From Candidatus Fermentibacteraceae bacterium (lineage in GTDB: Bacteria; Fermentibacterota; Fermentibacteria; Fermentibacterales; JCC-6): a stretch of DNA of 44,675 bases. The notes beneath the pieces are model-generated. The model saw nothing but the letters and a program-made list of their open reading frames with translations. It had not been told where the DNA came from and ran no database searches. Positions 9,935-18,445 of this stretch are shown here, piece after piece; the stretch's first letter is position 1, and the number at the start of each line of letters is the position of its first letter. Location: NCBI GenBank assembly GCA_016744855.1, contig JADGDO010000001.1:328811-373485 (forward strand), read 5' to 3'. The translations under genes were made by a program, and so were the position numbers.

Positions 9935-11527
9935 CTATCTGCTAATTGCTTTAAGGGCACCAAGCAAGTATTTAGGATTGTGAGCAGAGTCATACATTGG
10001 ATGCACTTTTTTGCCCGTGTCAAACAATCCATATACTGCCATTTGTGCTGTTCTCACAGAATACTCTACTGTAAAAACACAATCCTTAGGTGCTTCAGCA
10101 AATTGACCCAGGAAAGCAAAATTAGTTGCTCCTTGCGGAATCACGTCCGGTCTGTCGCCAATACATCGGGGCATAAAGAGACTATCTACGTAGGGCATGG
10201 CTACAGGGATACAGTTTACTTTACCGGCCTCTGTGATCGGTTTCATTAAATCCTGGATTTTTAAATGATAGTAAAGCTCTTCTAGCAATTCTGCTCCGGT
10301 ACACTCCGCCATTGTCTTATCGACGTAGTTTCCCTTTCTGTCAGGATAGAGCCCGTAACCCCAGAATATCTTAACATCCTCCGGTTGATTTGGAAAGTGG
10401 GGCTGCCGTGCAATCACAATTGACATGAACCAATTGGAATCAGTCAAGGTTACAAGGCCACCCGTTCCATCGACATTGCCCGAAAAGTTTTCCATGTAAT
10501 CGAGAAATGTGCTGTCCTTCATTGTTGCTGTAAATGAATACCATTTCTGCAAGTCAATATTATCACAGAATGGATTAGGGTTGCCGAATGCTGTGTCTTT
10601 TTTTGCAATTTTCTTCCACAATTTCCAGGAACCGGAATCTTCCAGACCCTTCAATCTTGCCGGTCTGTCCCAGCTACCATTATCCGTACTTTCTGTAATA
10701 GAACCATTTGTAAAAAACACAAAGTCATTTTCTCCCAGTACAATCTCATCTTTATTCTTAAAATGAAGCACTGAGGCAATCTTCTCGTCTGCAGAAAGAT
10801 TGAAATCAATATCAACAACCTCTCTGCCCATATCAAAATTGACTCCCTTTTCCTCAAGAAAGTTCTTCATTGGTCTTACAACAGAGTCGTATTGATTGTA
10901 CTTTGTGCGCATCACACCACCTAGTTTATAAAGCCCATCAACGAGGTGGATGAATCTTTTCATGTATCTTCTCATCTCTGCAAGGCTGCTCCACTTCTGG
11001 AACGCAAACATGGAAGTCCAGATATGCCAAAAATTTGTATCAAAAAAGGCTTTGTCGAACCAGTCTTCTATTCGTTTATTGCCCAGCGATTTCTCGGAGA
11101 CATAGGTTAGTTTTAGGAAATCTGATTGCTGCTTGAATGATAACCCATAAGAAGATACATCCAGTATCTTCCCATCTTTCAAGAGTCTGGCCTGTCCATT
11201 TGAGACAAATCGTTTATTAAAATCGAAAGATTCATCTCTTATTGAAACATTTGGATCTTCCAGCGAAGGAATGTGAGAAAGGAGTTCCCAATAGCACTCA
11301 TAATGCATCTCGTGCATTCTTCCACCACGAACTACAAATCCTTTATCTGCATCACCGGCACCATCTGTAGCTCCACCGGGAATCAAATCCTTTTCTATAA
11401 TATGGATGTTCTCACCAGGAATGCCGGCATCTTTTACCAGATACACAGCACTTGCAAGCCCTGCTATACCGCTGCCGATTAGATAAACAGTTGAATCTTC
11501 TGGGTTTTGTCTTTCTTCAGTTTTCAT
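9935..11527 (-). CDS. ohyA: Oleate hydratase (MCRA family, FAD-binding)
   Basis: 530 residues. Family hallmarks: the dinucleotide-binding start GSGIAGLASAVYLVKDAG, IIEKDLIPGGATDGAG, then RGGRMHEMHYECYWELL, WSSLAEMRRYMKRF and C-terminal QFAEAPKDCVFTVEYSVR. The enzyme adds water to the cis-9 double bond of unsaturated fatty acids to give 10-hydroxy acids, a membrane-lipid detoxification role in the cytosol. In many family members the residue after RGGR is the catalytic Glu; here it is Met71, with Glu73 nearby, as reported for the Rhodococcus-type subgroup (my recollection). AAGGAG precedes the ATG. It stands alone: about 130 bp separate it from the next gene. Confident. Confidence 0.93.
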   Translation of the reverse strand: MKTEERQNPEDSTVYLIGSGIAGLASAVYLVKDAGIPGENIHIIEKDLIPGGATDGAGDADKGFVVRGGRMHEMHYECYWELLSHIPSLEDPNVSIRDESFDFNKRFVSNGQARLLKDGKILDVSSYGLSFKQQSDFLKLTYVSEKSLGNKRIEDWFDKAFFDTNFWHIWTSMFAFQKWSSLAEMRRYMKRFIHLVDGLYKLGGVMRTKYNQYDSVVRPMKNFLEEKGVNFDMGREVVDIDFNLSADEKIASVLHFKNKDEIVLGENDFVFFTNGSITESTDNGSWDRPARLKGLEDSGSWKLWKKIAKKDTAFGNPNPFCDNIDLQKWYSFTATMKDSTFLDYMENFSGNVDGTGGLVTLTDSNWFMSIVIARQPHFPNQPEDVKIFWGYGLYPDRKGNYVDKTMAECTGAELLEELYYHLKIQDLMKPITEAGKVNCIPVAMPYVDSLFMPRCIGDRPDVIPQGATNFAFLGQFAEAPKDCVFTVEYSVRTAQMAVYGLFDTGKKVHPMYDSAHNPKYLLGALKAISR

Positions 11528-11731
11528 GTAACACTCCTTTGGACTATTACTGCTCTATGCTTAAAACTCCGACTGTTTAGAACTATACACCGAACCTAAC
11601 CCTTGCGGGTATTTCTAGATTTACGCACCCCGCCCATGTTTGCTTAGTTTCCACCAGTAAGTCAAAAATGAATTGATCCGCACAGGAAGATTATATTGTT
11701 GTTGCATATACTGATATAGACCTTAGAACAT

Positions 11732-12361
11732 TCATTGACACCCGGCAACCATAGCGGAAAACACCATATCATAGTTGACTTTATCAGCCCCCTTGATGAG
11801 CAGTCTCTGCTCTTTTTGCACCCCGAAGCCATTTTTTTCAAGCAACTCTGTAACATAGGGAATGGAGTGTTTGTATATCGGCACTCCCCAGGCTGTGTTT
11901 TCCCTTGTATAAGAAGATTCGGTGTTTTGCGGTGCAACGGTAAAAGCAAATATTCCACCCGGCTTCATCACACGCTTAATTTCGTTCAAGAGGGGCTCTA
12001 AATCTCCTGCGAAATGCATAACTCCGCAGCAAACAATGTGATTAAAGTAATTATCTTCATAGGGTATCTTTTCTAAAAACATATCGTACAGGTTCAATGC
12101 TTCAGTGAACGATTTTGACTTACAGGCATTCAGCATTTCCTCTGACGAATCCAGACCGAAGACTTTGAGACCAAGATGGGCAAATTGAATTGACGAGAGT
12201 CCTGTCCCAATTCCAATATCAAGTAACCTTTCATTCTTTTTAACAAACTCGAAACTCATTCCGAAAAGAACATCATGCCCGTAACTGTCATACTGTCTAA
12301 TCTGTTTGTCATAATTGAAAGCAAACTCTTTGTAGTCAGTGGTTGCATTCGCTTTACTCAT
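11732..12361 (-). CDS. Class I SAM-dependent methyltransferase
   Basis: 209 residues with a Rossmann methyltransferase core: motif I LLDIGIGTGLSS, acidic end of strand 2 VFGLDSSEEML, motif IV IVCCGVMHFA and post-motif MKPGGIFAFTVAP (Methyltransf_11 type). The substrate cannot be deduced. GGAG lies 6 bases before the ATG. The gene is downstream of, and in the same direction as, the membrane sensor-like gene (31-bp gap), so the two may be cotranscribed. Confidence 0.85.
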   Translation of the reverse strand: MSKANATTDYKEFAFNYDKQIRQYDSYGHDVLFGMSFEFVKKNERLLDIGIGTGLSSIQFAHLGLKVFGLDSSEEMLNACKSKSFTEALNLYDMFLEKIPYEDNYFNHIVCCGVMHFAGDLEPLLNEIKRVMKPGGIFAFTVAPQNTESSYTRENTAWGVPIYKHSIPYVTELLEKNGFGVQKEQRLLIKGADKVNYDMVFSAMVAGCQ

Positions 12362-12392
12362 AAGTACTCCAGCATATTAAGTATTAGAAATT

Positions 12393-13340
12393 TTATAGTT
12401 CCTCGTACTCATCCGGATACAATTTTTTGGCACAATCCGGACAAATACCGTGACTGAACTCAGCACTGGAATGCTCTGTTATGTATTTCTCAAGCTTAGT
12501 CCAATAGCCTTTGTCGTCTCTTATACCTTTGCAATGTAAACAGATAGGAATGATGCCCTTAAGAGTTGTTATTTCTTTGAGAACTACCTGCAGTTCACTG
12601 ATGAGTTTTTCTTTTTGCTTTTCAGTCTGAGTTCGCTCGATGATTTCCTGCTTGAGTTGAGCATTTAGCTGCTCTCTTATCAGTAGTATTTCTCGTAAAT
12701 CTTCATTGAGTAACTCGTTATGAATACCGAATTCAAAAGAGCGAACACTGGCTTTATGCATGACTTTGCCTGCACGCAAAAGAACTGCTACAAAGAACAA
12801 CGCAATCAATCCCAGGACATTGAAAAGAAATCCTCCATCAATAAAAAATCTGACTGATAGTGACACAGCTGTTATGACTACAAATGGTGCATAGGATGGG
12901 GTCCACGTATGGTAGGTCGAAACCACTGCAGCACTCAGAGGTAGGATCAATATTGGCCACACAAGTTGATAAACAGAATGTTCTACTGGCCACAAGAATA
13001 GAAAAGGAACTGCCCACATCACGGCCGAAAGAGTAACCCCTATGACATGAAGGTTTGCCCATCGGTTAATATCTTCTGCCAATGGTGCCTTACTTCGAAA
13101 CAAATGATTAATGTAGCCTCTTGCAACAGTTAGAAGAACTGACATTCCAGCCCAAAGAGAGAGCTTCCACTGCGGAACAACCTGCCAGAAAACAACACAG
13201 GCAGTAAGAACGACCATAAGAACACCAATGAGACCGGTCCCGGTCTGTTGATAAAGCAGTTTAATCTGAGCATATCGTACTTTTTGATCAGTTTTAACCA
13301 ATTCCTCAGAAACTGATTTCCCCATTAACAAACCTTTCAT
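12393..13340 (-). CDS. Membrane protein with coiled coil and C-terminal zinc-ribbon-like domain
   Basis: 315 residues: six hydrophobic helices (about 25-190), a charged coiled coil (about 200-258, RLLINEDLREILLIREQ-type heptads then QLKQEIIERTQTEKQKEK), and a small Cys-rich end. Cys267/Cys270 (CLHCKGIRDDKGYW) and Cys300/Cys303 (GICPDC) form two CxxC pairs, plus a conserved H-x-FSHG. This tail is often seen at the end of bacterial sensor kinases and response regulators, so a signalling or sensor role without a kinase domain is plausible. GAAGG precedes the ATG at 13340; a second ATG at 13325 is possible. Function unproven. Confidence 0.75.
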   Translation of the reverse strand: MKGLLMGKSVSEELVKTDQKVRYAQIKLLYQQTGTGLIGVLMVVLTACVVFWQVVPQWKLSLWAGMSVLLTVARGYINHLFRSKAPLAEDINRWANLHVIGVTLSAVMWAVPFLFLWPVEHSVYQLVWPILILPLSAAVVSTYHTWTPSYAPFVVITAVSLSVRFFIDGGFLFNVLGLIALFFVAVLLRAGKVMHKASVRSFEFGIHNELLNEDLREILLIREQLNAQLKQEIIERTQTEKQKEKLISELQVVLKEITTLKGIIPICLHCKGIRDDKGYWTKLEKYITEHSSAEFSHGICPDCAKKLYPDEYEEL

Positions 13341-13695
13341 AGTACCTTCGAGTGGACCTGAAGCTGAACAAACAAAAGGATCTACAATTCACACTGCTGG
13401 CCTGTCTTATCTCGATCATCACGCTCGCGTTACAAAACAATCCGATACTCAGAATCGATTCCACAAAGCTGGACTCAATACAATATCGACTTTCATAAAT
13501 GCTAGTAAAGCAATTATCTGAGCAAAGTAAACACATGATAACGGAAATTCTTCTTACGCACAATATCCAGAGAAAAATATCTGCACTGGCTTTTTGGAGG
13601 AAATCGAGTAATTCCTATATATTCTATAGGAAATTGATAATTCCAGCATTTCTCTTTGCAGGATTACTCCAGTGGATCCAAATGGAAGGTGTAAA
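13341..13695. other. Gene-free gap between divergent genes
   Basis: 355 bp, AT-rich. It must hold the promoters of both the sensor-like gene (-) and the M28 peptidase (+). The only clear structure is the inverted repeat at 13612-13632; no RNA gene or small ORF convinced me. Confidence 0.5.
13612..13632. promoter_or_regulatory. Perfect inverted repeat before the M28 peptidase gene
   Basis: TTCCTATA - 5 bases - TATAGGAA. Perfect 8-bp arms about 65 bases before the M28 start; an operator-like dyad, with no T-run to suggest a terminator. Confidence 0.45.
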
Positions 13696-15249
13696 ATGAG
13701 TCTTCTCTTGTTTGCAATTTGTCTTCTCGCGGCACCAACCCCTGATATCGTTTTAATCAATCATGATATCCGAACTCTTGAGAATTCTGATCTCCTCTCA
13801 AATGTACAGGTGGTATACGAATCTACAGATTGGTTTTTAGCACTTGGAGATGGTGATCAAATAAATTGCGAGTCATTAATTCTGGTTTCTGACTTTGCAG
13901 AACTTGAAGATTACTCTATTGTGCATCTTCAGACATCCAATGATTATGTATCTGCGCAGGCCGTAGGAGAAGTACTTTTCATAAGAGACCAGATAGCTCT
14001 TGTCACCAACCTGAATGACTCCGGTTCATTTCACTCATTTCCGGGAATACATCTAATCCAGCCACTGCGGATATACTCAAGGAGTGAACAGGATCCCTTT
14101 CGAATTACTCAAATGGAAAATCCTCTGGTTTCTGAGATAGTTGCTCAAGTTAACGAAGATACTCTCATTAGCACCATCCAGACTCTGGAAGACTTCGGTA
14201 CAAGGTTATGCGTTACTCCGGAGTTTCTGAGCTCCTGTGAGTGGATAGAGGAAAAACTGCTCGACTTCGGCCTTACTGCAAATGTTGAACTGTTTAACTT
14301 CACTTACTCCGGCACAACATATGAAAGCTATAATGTTGTTGCAGAAAAGCCGGGACTGATAGAGCCTGAAATTATTGTCATTATCTGCGGCCATCTGGAT
14401 TCCATTACAAATAGCAATCCATATGTATCCGCTCCGGGTGCAGATGATAATGCCAGTGGATCGGCAACTGTTCTTGAGGCTGCAAGGATTCTTTCGCAGT
14501 GCAATTTCAGATATACTATTCGCTTTCTGTTTTTTGGTGCAGAAGAAGTTGGCTTGATAGGTAGTGATATCTATGCAACAGAGGCAGCTGCAAACGGTGA
14601 TTCGATAATTGCTGTTATAAATCTTGATATGATTCTCTACGCACCGGAGTCCATGGAGACTCTTTTTGTGCCCTACAATACAATATCTACAGATCTTGCG
14701 AACAACATGGAAGCTATTTCTGGACTCTATGTTCCTGACCTTGATTTAAATGTTATCTATTCTCCCGGTACTACTTACAGTGACCACGCTTCTTTCTGGC
14801 AGCAGGGTTATCCTGCTCTTCTTGGGATAGAAGATGGAATTAACAGTAACCCATACTACCATCAGGAAACTGACCTTCTAGCAAACTACCTTGGTTATTT
14901 CCCCTTCCCTACTCTCTGTGTAAAAGCATCAATAGCGACTGTTGCTGTGTATGCAGATCCTTTGGCGGAAGGTATTGAAGAAGAGTTTCAGGGAGAAGAT
15001 TTCGGGATTTCATTTGTTGGACCAGTGCCTGCATCAAAGAATCTAGCAGTACATTTGACTGGTACAACTGGGTCCGTAGAGATTACATTATTTGATCTGG
15101 CTGGTAGAGAAGCAGCAACTGCTAATCTGGGAAGTGGGTCAAACAATCAGGCTACATTCGATGTCAGTAAGCTTCCTGCTGGAGTTTACGGACTCAGGGC
15201 AACTTCAGGACAGATGCACGACACCCGAATGGTTCTTGTTACTCAATAA
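13696..15249 (+). CDS. Secreted M28 family zinc aminopeptidase with sorting-like tail
   Basis: 517 residues. I chose ATG 13696 because GGAAGG lies 6 bases before it and the signal peptide (SLLLFAICLLAAP) starts there; an in-frame ATG at 13672 lacks this. M28 motifs carry the two-zinc ligands: CGHLDS (His233), GADDNASGSA (Asp), FGAEEVGLIGS (Glu pair), INLDM (Asp) and YYHQETD (His). Members remove N-terminal residues from peptides in the periplasm or outside. The last 80 residues form a type-A sorting/FlgD-like tail (ITLFDLAGRE, KLPAGVYGLRATSG). It could work with the C25 and C10 proteases in protein scavenging; that link is inference. A strong palindrome follows 13 bases after the stop. Confidence 0.9.
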   Translation: MSLLLFAICLLAAPTPDIVLINHDIRTLENSDLLSNVQVVYESTDWFLALGDGDQINCESLILVSDFAELEDYSIVHLQTSNDYVSAQAVGEVLFIRDQIALVTNLNDSGSFHSFPGIHLIQPLRIYSRSEQDPFRITQMENPLVSEIVAQVNEDTLISTIQTLEDFGTRLCVTPEFLSSCEWIEEKLLDFGLTANVELFNFTYSGTTYESYNVVAEKPGLIEPEIIVIICGHLDSITNSNPYVSAPGADDNASGSATVLEAARILSQCNFRYTIRFLFFGAEEVGLIGSDIYATEAAANGDSIIAVINLDMILYAPESMETLFVPYNTISTDLANNMEAISGLYVPDLDLNVIYSPGTTYSDHASFWQQGYPALLGIEDGINSNPYYHQETDLLANYLGYFPFPTLCVKASIATVAVYADPLAEGIEEEFQGEDFGISFVGPVPASKNLAVHLTGTTGSVEITLFDLAGREAATANLGSGSNNQATFDVSKLPAGVYGLRATSGQMHDTRMVLVTQ

Positions 15250-15262
15250 ATAATCTATTATC

Positions 15263-15292
15263 AGAAGCCCAATTCGATCGAATTGGGCTTCT
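15263..15292. terminator. 30-bp perfect palindrome, probably bidirectional terminator
   Basis: Fifteen-base arms starting AGAAGCCCAATTCGA meet with no spacer. It lies between convergent genes (M28 peptidase on +, methyltransferase on -). Neither side has a long T-run (TTCT only), so termination is likely but not certain. Confidence 0.6.
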
Positions 15293-15408
15293 CTCGCGAA
15301 TGGATTCTGAAGAGGATTGCTGGAAGGACCTTTGAGTTTAGGAACCGAGTCACATATCGCCACCTACCCGATTGCCCATAGTGCCTGCTTCTGTTTGTCT
15401 GGCTAACT

Positions 15409-16221
15409 CTATTTAGAAAAAAGATAAAAATCCTGTCTAGTATCCTGCGAGCCACAGGGCTCATATTCAATCACAGATAATCCAGAAGCAAGTACGTTTC
15501 TAACGTATTCCTCTGGATGATATGTGCCGCAATAGTTGCTACCGGAAGTTTCCGGTTCGAGTACTATCATTCGACCACTATCAAATTGCTCCCTCTGCGT
15601 GTCATCAAGTTCAATTTTCCAGTTACTTCCTTTTACTGTTATAAGAAGCAACCCACCTGGTTGAAGAACTCTCTTTAGCTCTGTGATCCAGTGCTTTTGA
15701 AGCTCTTCACTCAAATGTGTAAAAACTGAAATCGCATAAATTAGATCAAACTTTCCCTCTTCAAATGGAAGTTTAGAAGTGAGAGTGTGAGGAAAAAACT
15801 TTCCAAATTTCAAATTTTGATTAGACCATCTGATAAGGCTGGAATTGATATCAGTTCCTGTAAATGAAGATTTCCCCTGGTGTTTCCAATGGCGGATGAC
15901 CCTCCCACAACCGCAGCCAAAATCGAGAATACTATTAAAACTATCAATTGGTTGATCATTTCTTGCAAGAATTCGTTCTATGGAATCTGCGCCCTGAGCT
16001 CCGGTTCTGAGAAAATAATCAACATCATAATTGGCACTGACAGCAAAGCATAGACTGGGTGGTGGTATGGGAATTTGGGTTGTGGTGTTTTTGCGCTGAC
16101 CTCCTTTTGCAAACCATACAATGTCTTTGAGGGCTCCAACAATGAAACGCTTGCACCACCTAACCAATCCTAAAAGACCAATTTTACGAAGAATAATCGA
16201 AACTATTTCTCTAACTTTCAT
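15409..16221 (-). CDS. Class I SAM-dependent methyltransferase with N-terminal extension
   Basis: 270 residues. About 95 N-terminal residues (basic, with the hydrophobic patch IGLLGLVRWCKRFIVGAL) precede the methyltransferase core: motif I ILDFGCGCGRVIRHW, TGTDINSSLI, FDLIYAISVFTHLSEELQ and LKRVLQPGGLLLITV. This pattern is common in methyltransferases near polysaccharide or lipid genes, but no such neighbours exist here. Substrate unknown. A weak GGGAAC precedes the ATG. Convergent with the M28 gene and divergent from the sugar kinase. Confidence 0.83.
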   Translation of the reverse strand: MKVREIVSIILRKIGLLGLVRWCKRFIVGALKDIVWFAKGGQRKNTTTQIPIPPPSLCFAVSANYDVDYFLRTGAQGADSIERILARNDQPIDSFNSILDFGCGCGRVIRHWKHQGKSSFTGTDINSSLIRWSNQNLKFGKFFPHTLTSKLPFEEGKFDLIYAISVFTHLSEELQKHWITELKRVLQPGGLLLITVKGSNWKIELDDTQREQFDSGRMIVLEPETSGSNYCGTYHPEEYVRNVLASGLSVIEYEPCGSQDTRQDFYLFSK

Positions 16222-16600
16222 TAATGTTCCCGATCCAAATGTTTGTTTTCGTCAATAAATGTTAACTTATACTTTCACTGTGATAAGTAGCATTACACAG
16301 AATTGATTTGCTGTCAATTGGTCATTTATGATTGATATCAAACTGCCTGATTCATAAATATTTCACTCAGTACAACTACCATCTATAACTTCGAAGGTAC
16401 ATGATAACAGAAATCGCCTCCCTGCCTATGCTCTGACTCCGCAGATAAAGCCATTCTACTCTCAATTTTTGCATATTACTCATTCAATTTAATGACATTG
16501 GAAGCTATGTTTGCTGAGTAAATTAATTGACTGTTATGATGTATTTTAAGGAATTGCAGACCCGATAACAATTAATCATTACGATGGAAGGGATATAAAG
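16222..16600. other. Gene-free region between divergent methyltransferase and sugar kinase
   Basis: 379 bp, AT-rich. It contains a short inverted repeat (AATTGA - 7 - TCAATT, 16301-16319) and a candidate promoter at 16511-16540. No ORF or RNA was recognised. Confidence 0.45.
16511..16540 (+). promoter_or_regulatory. Weak candidate promoter of the sugar kinase operon
   Basis: TTGCTG and TATGAT, 18 bases apart, about 60 bases before the kinase ATG. GGAAGG (16585 region) is the ribosome-binding site. Confidence 0.35.
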
Positions 16601-17644
16601 ATGATAGTCTCCGCTCCGGGCAGAATTTGTCTCTTTGGAGAACACCAGGATTACCTCGGTCTTCCTGTAATACCCTGTGCCATATCTCTTCGAATGCACT
16701 TCATCTCTGATTGGACAGACGAGGCTGCGGTCACAATTGACCTGCCTGATATTCATTCGCATACCAGCTTTGAACTCACAGGTAGGGAAGTTCCCTATTC
16801 AGGGACTAACGATTACTTCAGAAGTAGCTACAACCTTCTACTTAGAAAAGGGTACTCCTTCAGCCGGGGTATACACTGCACAGTTACAAGTGGAATCCCC
16901 ATCAATGCAGGCACAAGCAGTTCCTCCGCGCTGACAGTTGGATGGATCTACACTCTGGCTCTGATGAGTGATCAGAAAAAAGAACTGAGTCCCGGAGAAA
17001 CCGGTAAACTTGCTTACCTGGCAGAGGTAAAGGAATTCGGGGAACACGGTGGCATCATGGACCAGTACTCCTCTGCTCTAGGGGGATGTATCTATCTGGA
17101 ATCGGTACCTGAGACACGCTTCAAATCGACAGATATGAATCCCGGAAAAATAATTCTTGCAGACTCGATGCAGCCGAAGAATACACAGGGTATGCTCGGT
17201 GCGGTAAGAAGCAGAATTGAATCTGTTCTGAATCAAGTGCCCGGGCTCGACCTGAGCAGTGTTCCCATTCATGAGATCGATAAGTGCAAAGGGATCCTGA
17301 CCCCGGAAGATCACAGGCTTCTGATGGCAACGCTCCGAAACCGTGACATAACCACTGAAGCACTGGGCACACCCAGCAGTGTGGAGATCGGAAAGCTTCT
17401 ATGCGAGGAACAGTCAATTCTCAGAGATGAACTGCGCATCTCTACTGAGAAGATCGATGCAATGATAGAAGCAGCGATGAAGGCCGGTGCTTTGGGTGCA
17501 AAAATAAATGGATCAGGCGGAGGCGGATGCATGTTTGCAACTGCCGAGTCAGGGTCAGAGGAAAAGGTGTTTGATGCTCTTTCTGCCTTCGGAGACAGAG
17601 TATGGGTAGTAGGATCGGACAAGGGGGTATCAATTGAACTGTAA
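16601..17644 (+). CDS. GHMP-family sugar kinase (galactokinase-like)
   Basis: 347 residues. The N-terminal signature GRICLFGEHQDYLG corresponds to the galactokinase substrate motif (GRxNLIGEHxDY). The ATP-binding GHMP loop GIPINAGTSSSSAL, the putative catalytic Asp in GGIMDQYSSALGG and C-terminal GAKINGSGGGGCMFA complete the fold. The family phosphorylates the anomeric hydroxyl of sugars such as galactose, arabinose or fucose with ATP. The next gene, an overlapping nucleotidyltransferase, suggests the sugar-1-phosphate is then activated to an NDP-sugar. Adjacent alpha-galactosidase-type genes make galactose a reasonable guess, though the motif differs from true GalK. Confidence 0.85.
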   Translation: MIVSAPGRICLFGEHQDYLGLPVIPCAISLRMHFISDWTDEAAVTIDLPDIHSHTSFELTGREVPYSGTNDYFRSSYNLLLRKGYSFSRGIHCTVTSGIPINAGTSSSSALTVGWIYTLALMSDQKKELSPGETGKLAYLAEVKEFGEHGGIMDQYSSALGGCIYLESVPETRFKSTDMNPGKIILADSMQPKNTQGMLGAVRSRIESVLNQVPGLDLSSVPIHEIDKCKGILTPEDHRLLMATLRNRDITTEALGTPSSVEIGKLLCEEQSILRDELRISTEKIDAMIEAAMKAGALGAKINGSGGGGCMFATAESGSEEKVFDALSAFGDRVWVVGSDKGVSIEL

Positions 17645-18440
17645 CAGGATCGTGATACTAGCCGGTGGCAGGTCATCCAGGATGAGCAGATCTCTGCCCG
17701 GTTACAAAGGTGACCGGATAACCAAGTGCATGATTGAGATTCCTGGCTCCCGCAAACCTTTTCTCGAGTACCTTCTGATGAATATTGAAGAGGCTGGTAT
17801 TTCTGAGGTAGTGATTGTTACCGCCTCTGGTGACACTTCAGTAAAGCATTACTTCTCAGACAGCTACGGGTCCATTTCCATCTCTTATGTGGATCAGCTT
17901 GTTCCTGAAGGAAGGAGCAAACCGGCAGGCACTGCAGATGCGCTGCTCCAGGTCCTCAATCAGAGACCGTCCTGGAAAGGTAGCACTTTCATGGTATGCA
18001 ACAGTGACAATCTATATTCTGTCAGCATCCTCAAAGCTCTCAGCAACTCGGCTTCCAACAATACCATGCCCTGCTACAGGAAAAAGGGGCTGAATTATCC
18101 TGAAGATCGTACAGGGAGCTTTGCTGTTATCTCCCTGACAGAAGATCTCAAGGTCCACAAGATAATCGAGAAGCCTTCACCAGCTGAAGTCACGGCCAAT
18201 GCAATTAATGGAAAAGTATATGTCAGTATGAACCTCTTCAGACTCGACCGCGATACTGTTCTCCCATTCCTGGAGAACGCACCCTTCAGTCCAGAAAGAG
18301 ATGAAAAGGAACTGTCTACTGCAGTGGACCAGATGTTGAGAGAAGATATGGGTCTCATGTTTGGGATCCCGGTCTGCGAGCACGTTCCCGACCTTACTTC
18401 AGCTGTGGATATTAAAAGGGTTTCTGAAGAGCTGGTTTAG
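17634..18440 (+). CDS. Sugar-phosphate nucleotidyltransferase
   Basis: 268 residues. VILAGGRSSRM is the nucleotide-binding signature of NTP_transferase (RfbA/GlmU/GalU-like) enzymes; FMVCNSDNLY holds the metal-binding Asp, and KIIEKP is the typical substrate-side motif. It joins an NTP to a sugar-1-phosphate, releasing pyrophosphate. The start is TTG at 17634, supported by AAGGGGG 6 bases upstream; this makes an 11-base overlap with the kinase gene, so the two are translationally coupled. A GTG at 17652 is the alternative. The pair looks like a kinase plus pyrophosphorylase salvage route, comparable to fucokinase/GDP-fucose pyrophosphorylase; the actual sugar is unknown. Confidence 0.85.
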   Translation: MNCNRIVILAGGRSSRMSRSLPGYKGDRITKCMIEIPGSRKPFLEYLLMNIEEAGISEVVIVTASGDTSVKHYFSDSYGSISISYVDQLVPEGRSKPAGTADALLQVLNQRPSWKGSTFMVCNSDNLYSVSILKALSNSASNNTMPCYRKKGLNYPEDRTGSFAVISLTEDLKVHKIIEKPSPAEVTANAINGKVYVSMNLFRLDRDTVLPFLENAPFSPERDEKELSTAVDQMLREDMGLMFGIPVCEHVPDLTSAVDIKRVSEELV

Positions 18441-18445
18441 ACCGC

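Noticed and set aside
11596-11612. ACCC/GGGT hairpin upstream of oleate hydratase as regulatory element
   Set aside because: A 4-bp stem is too short to separate from chance.
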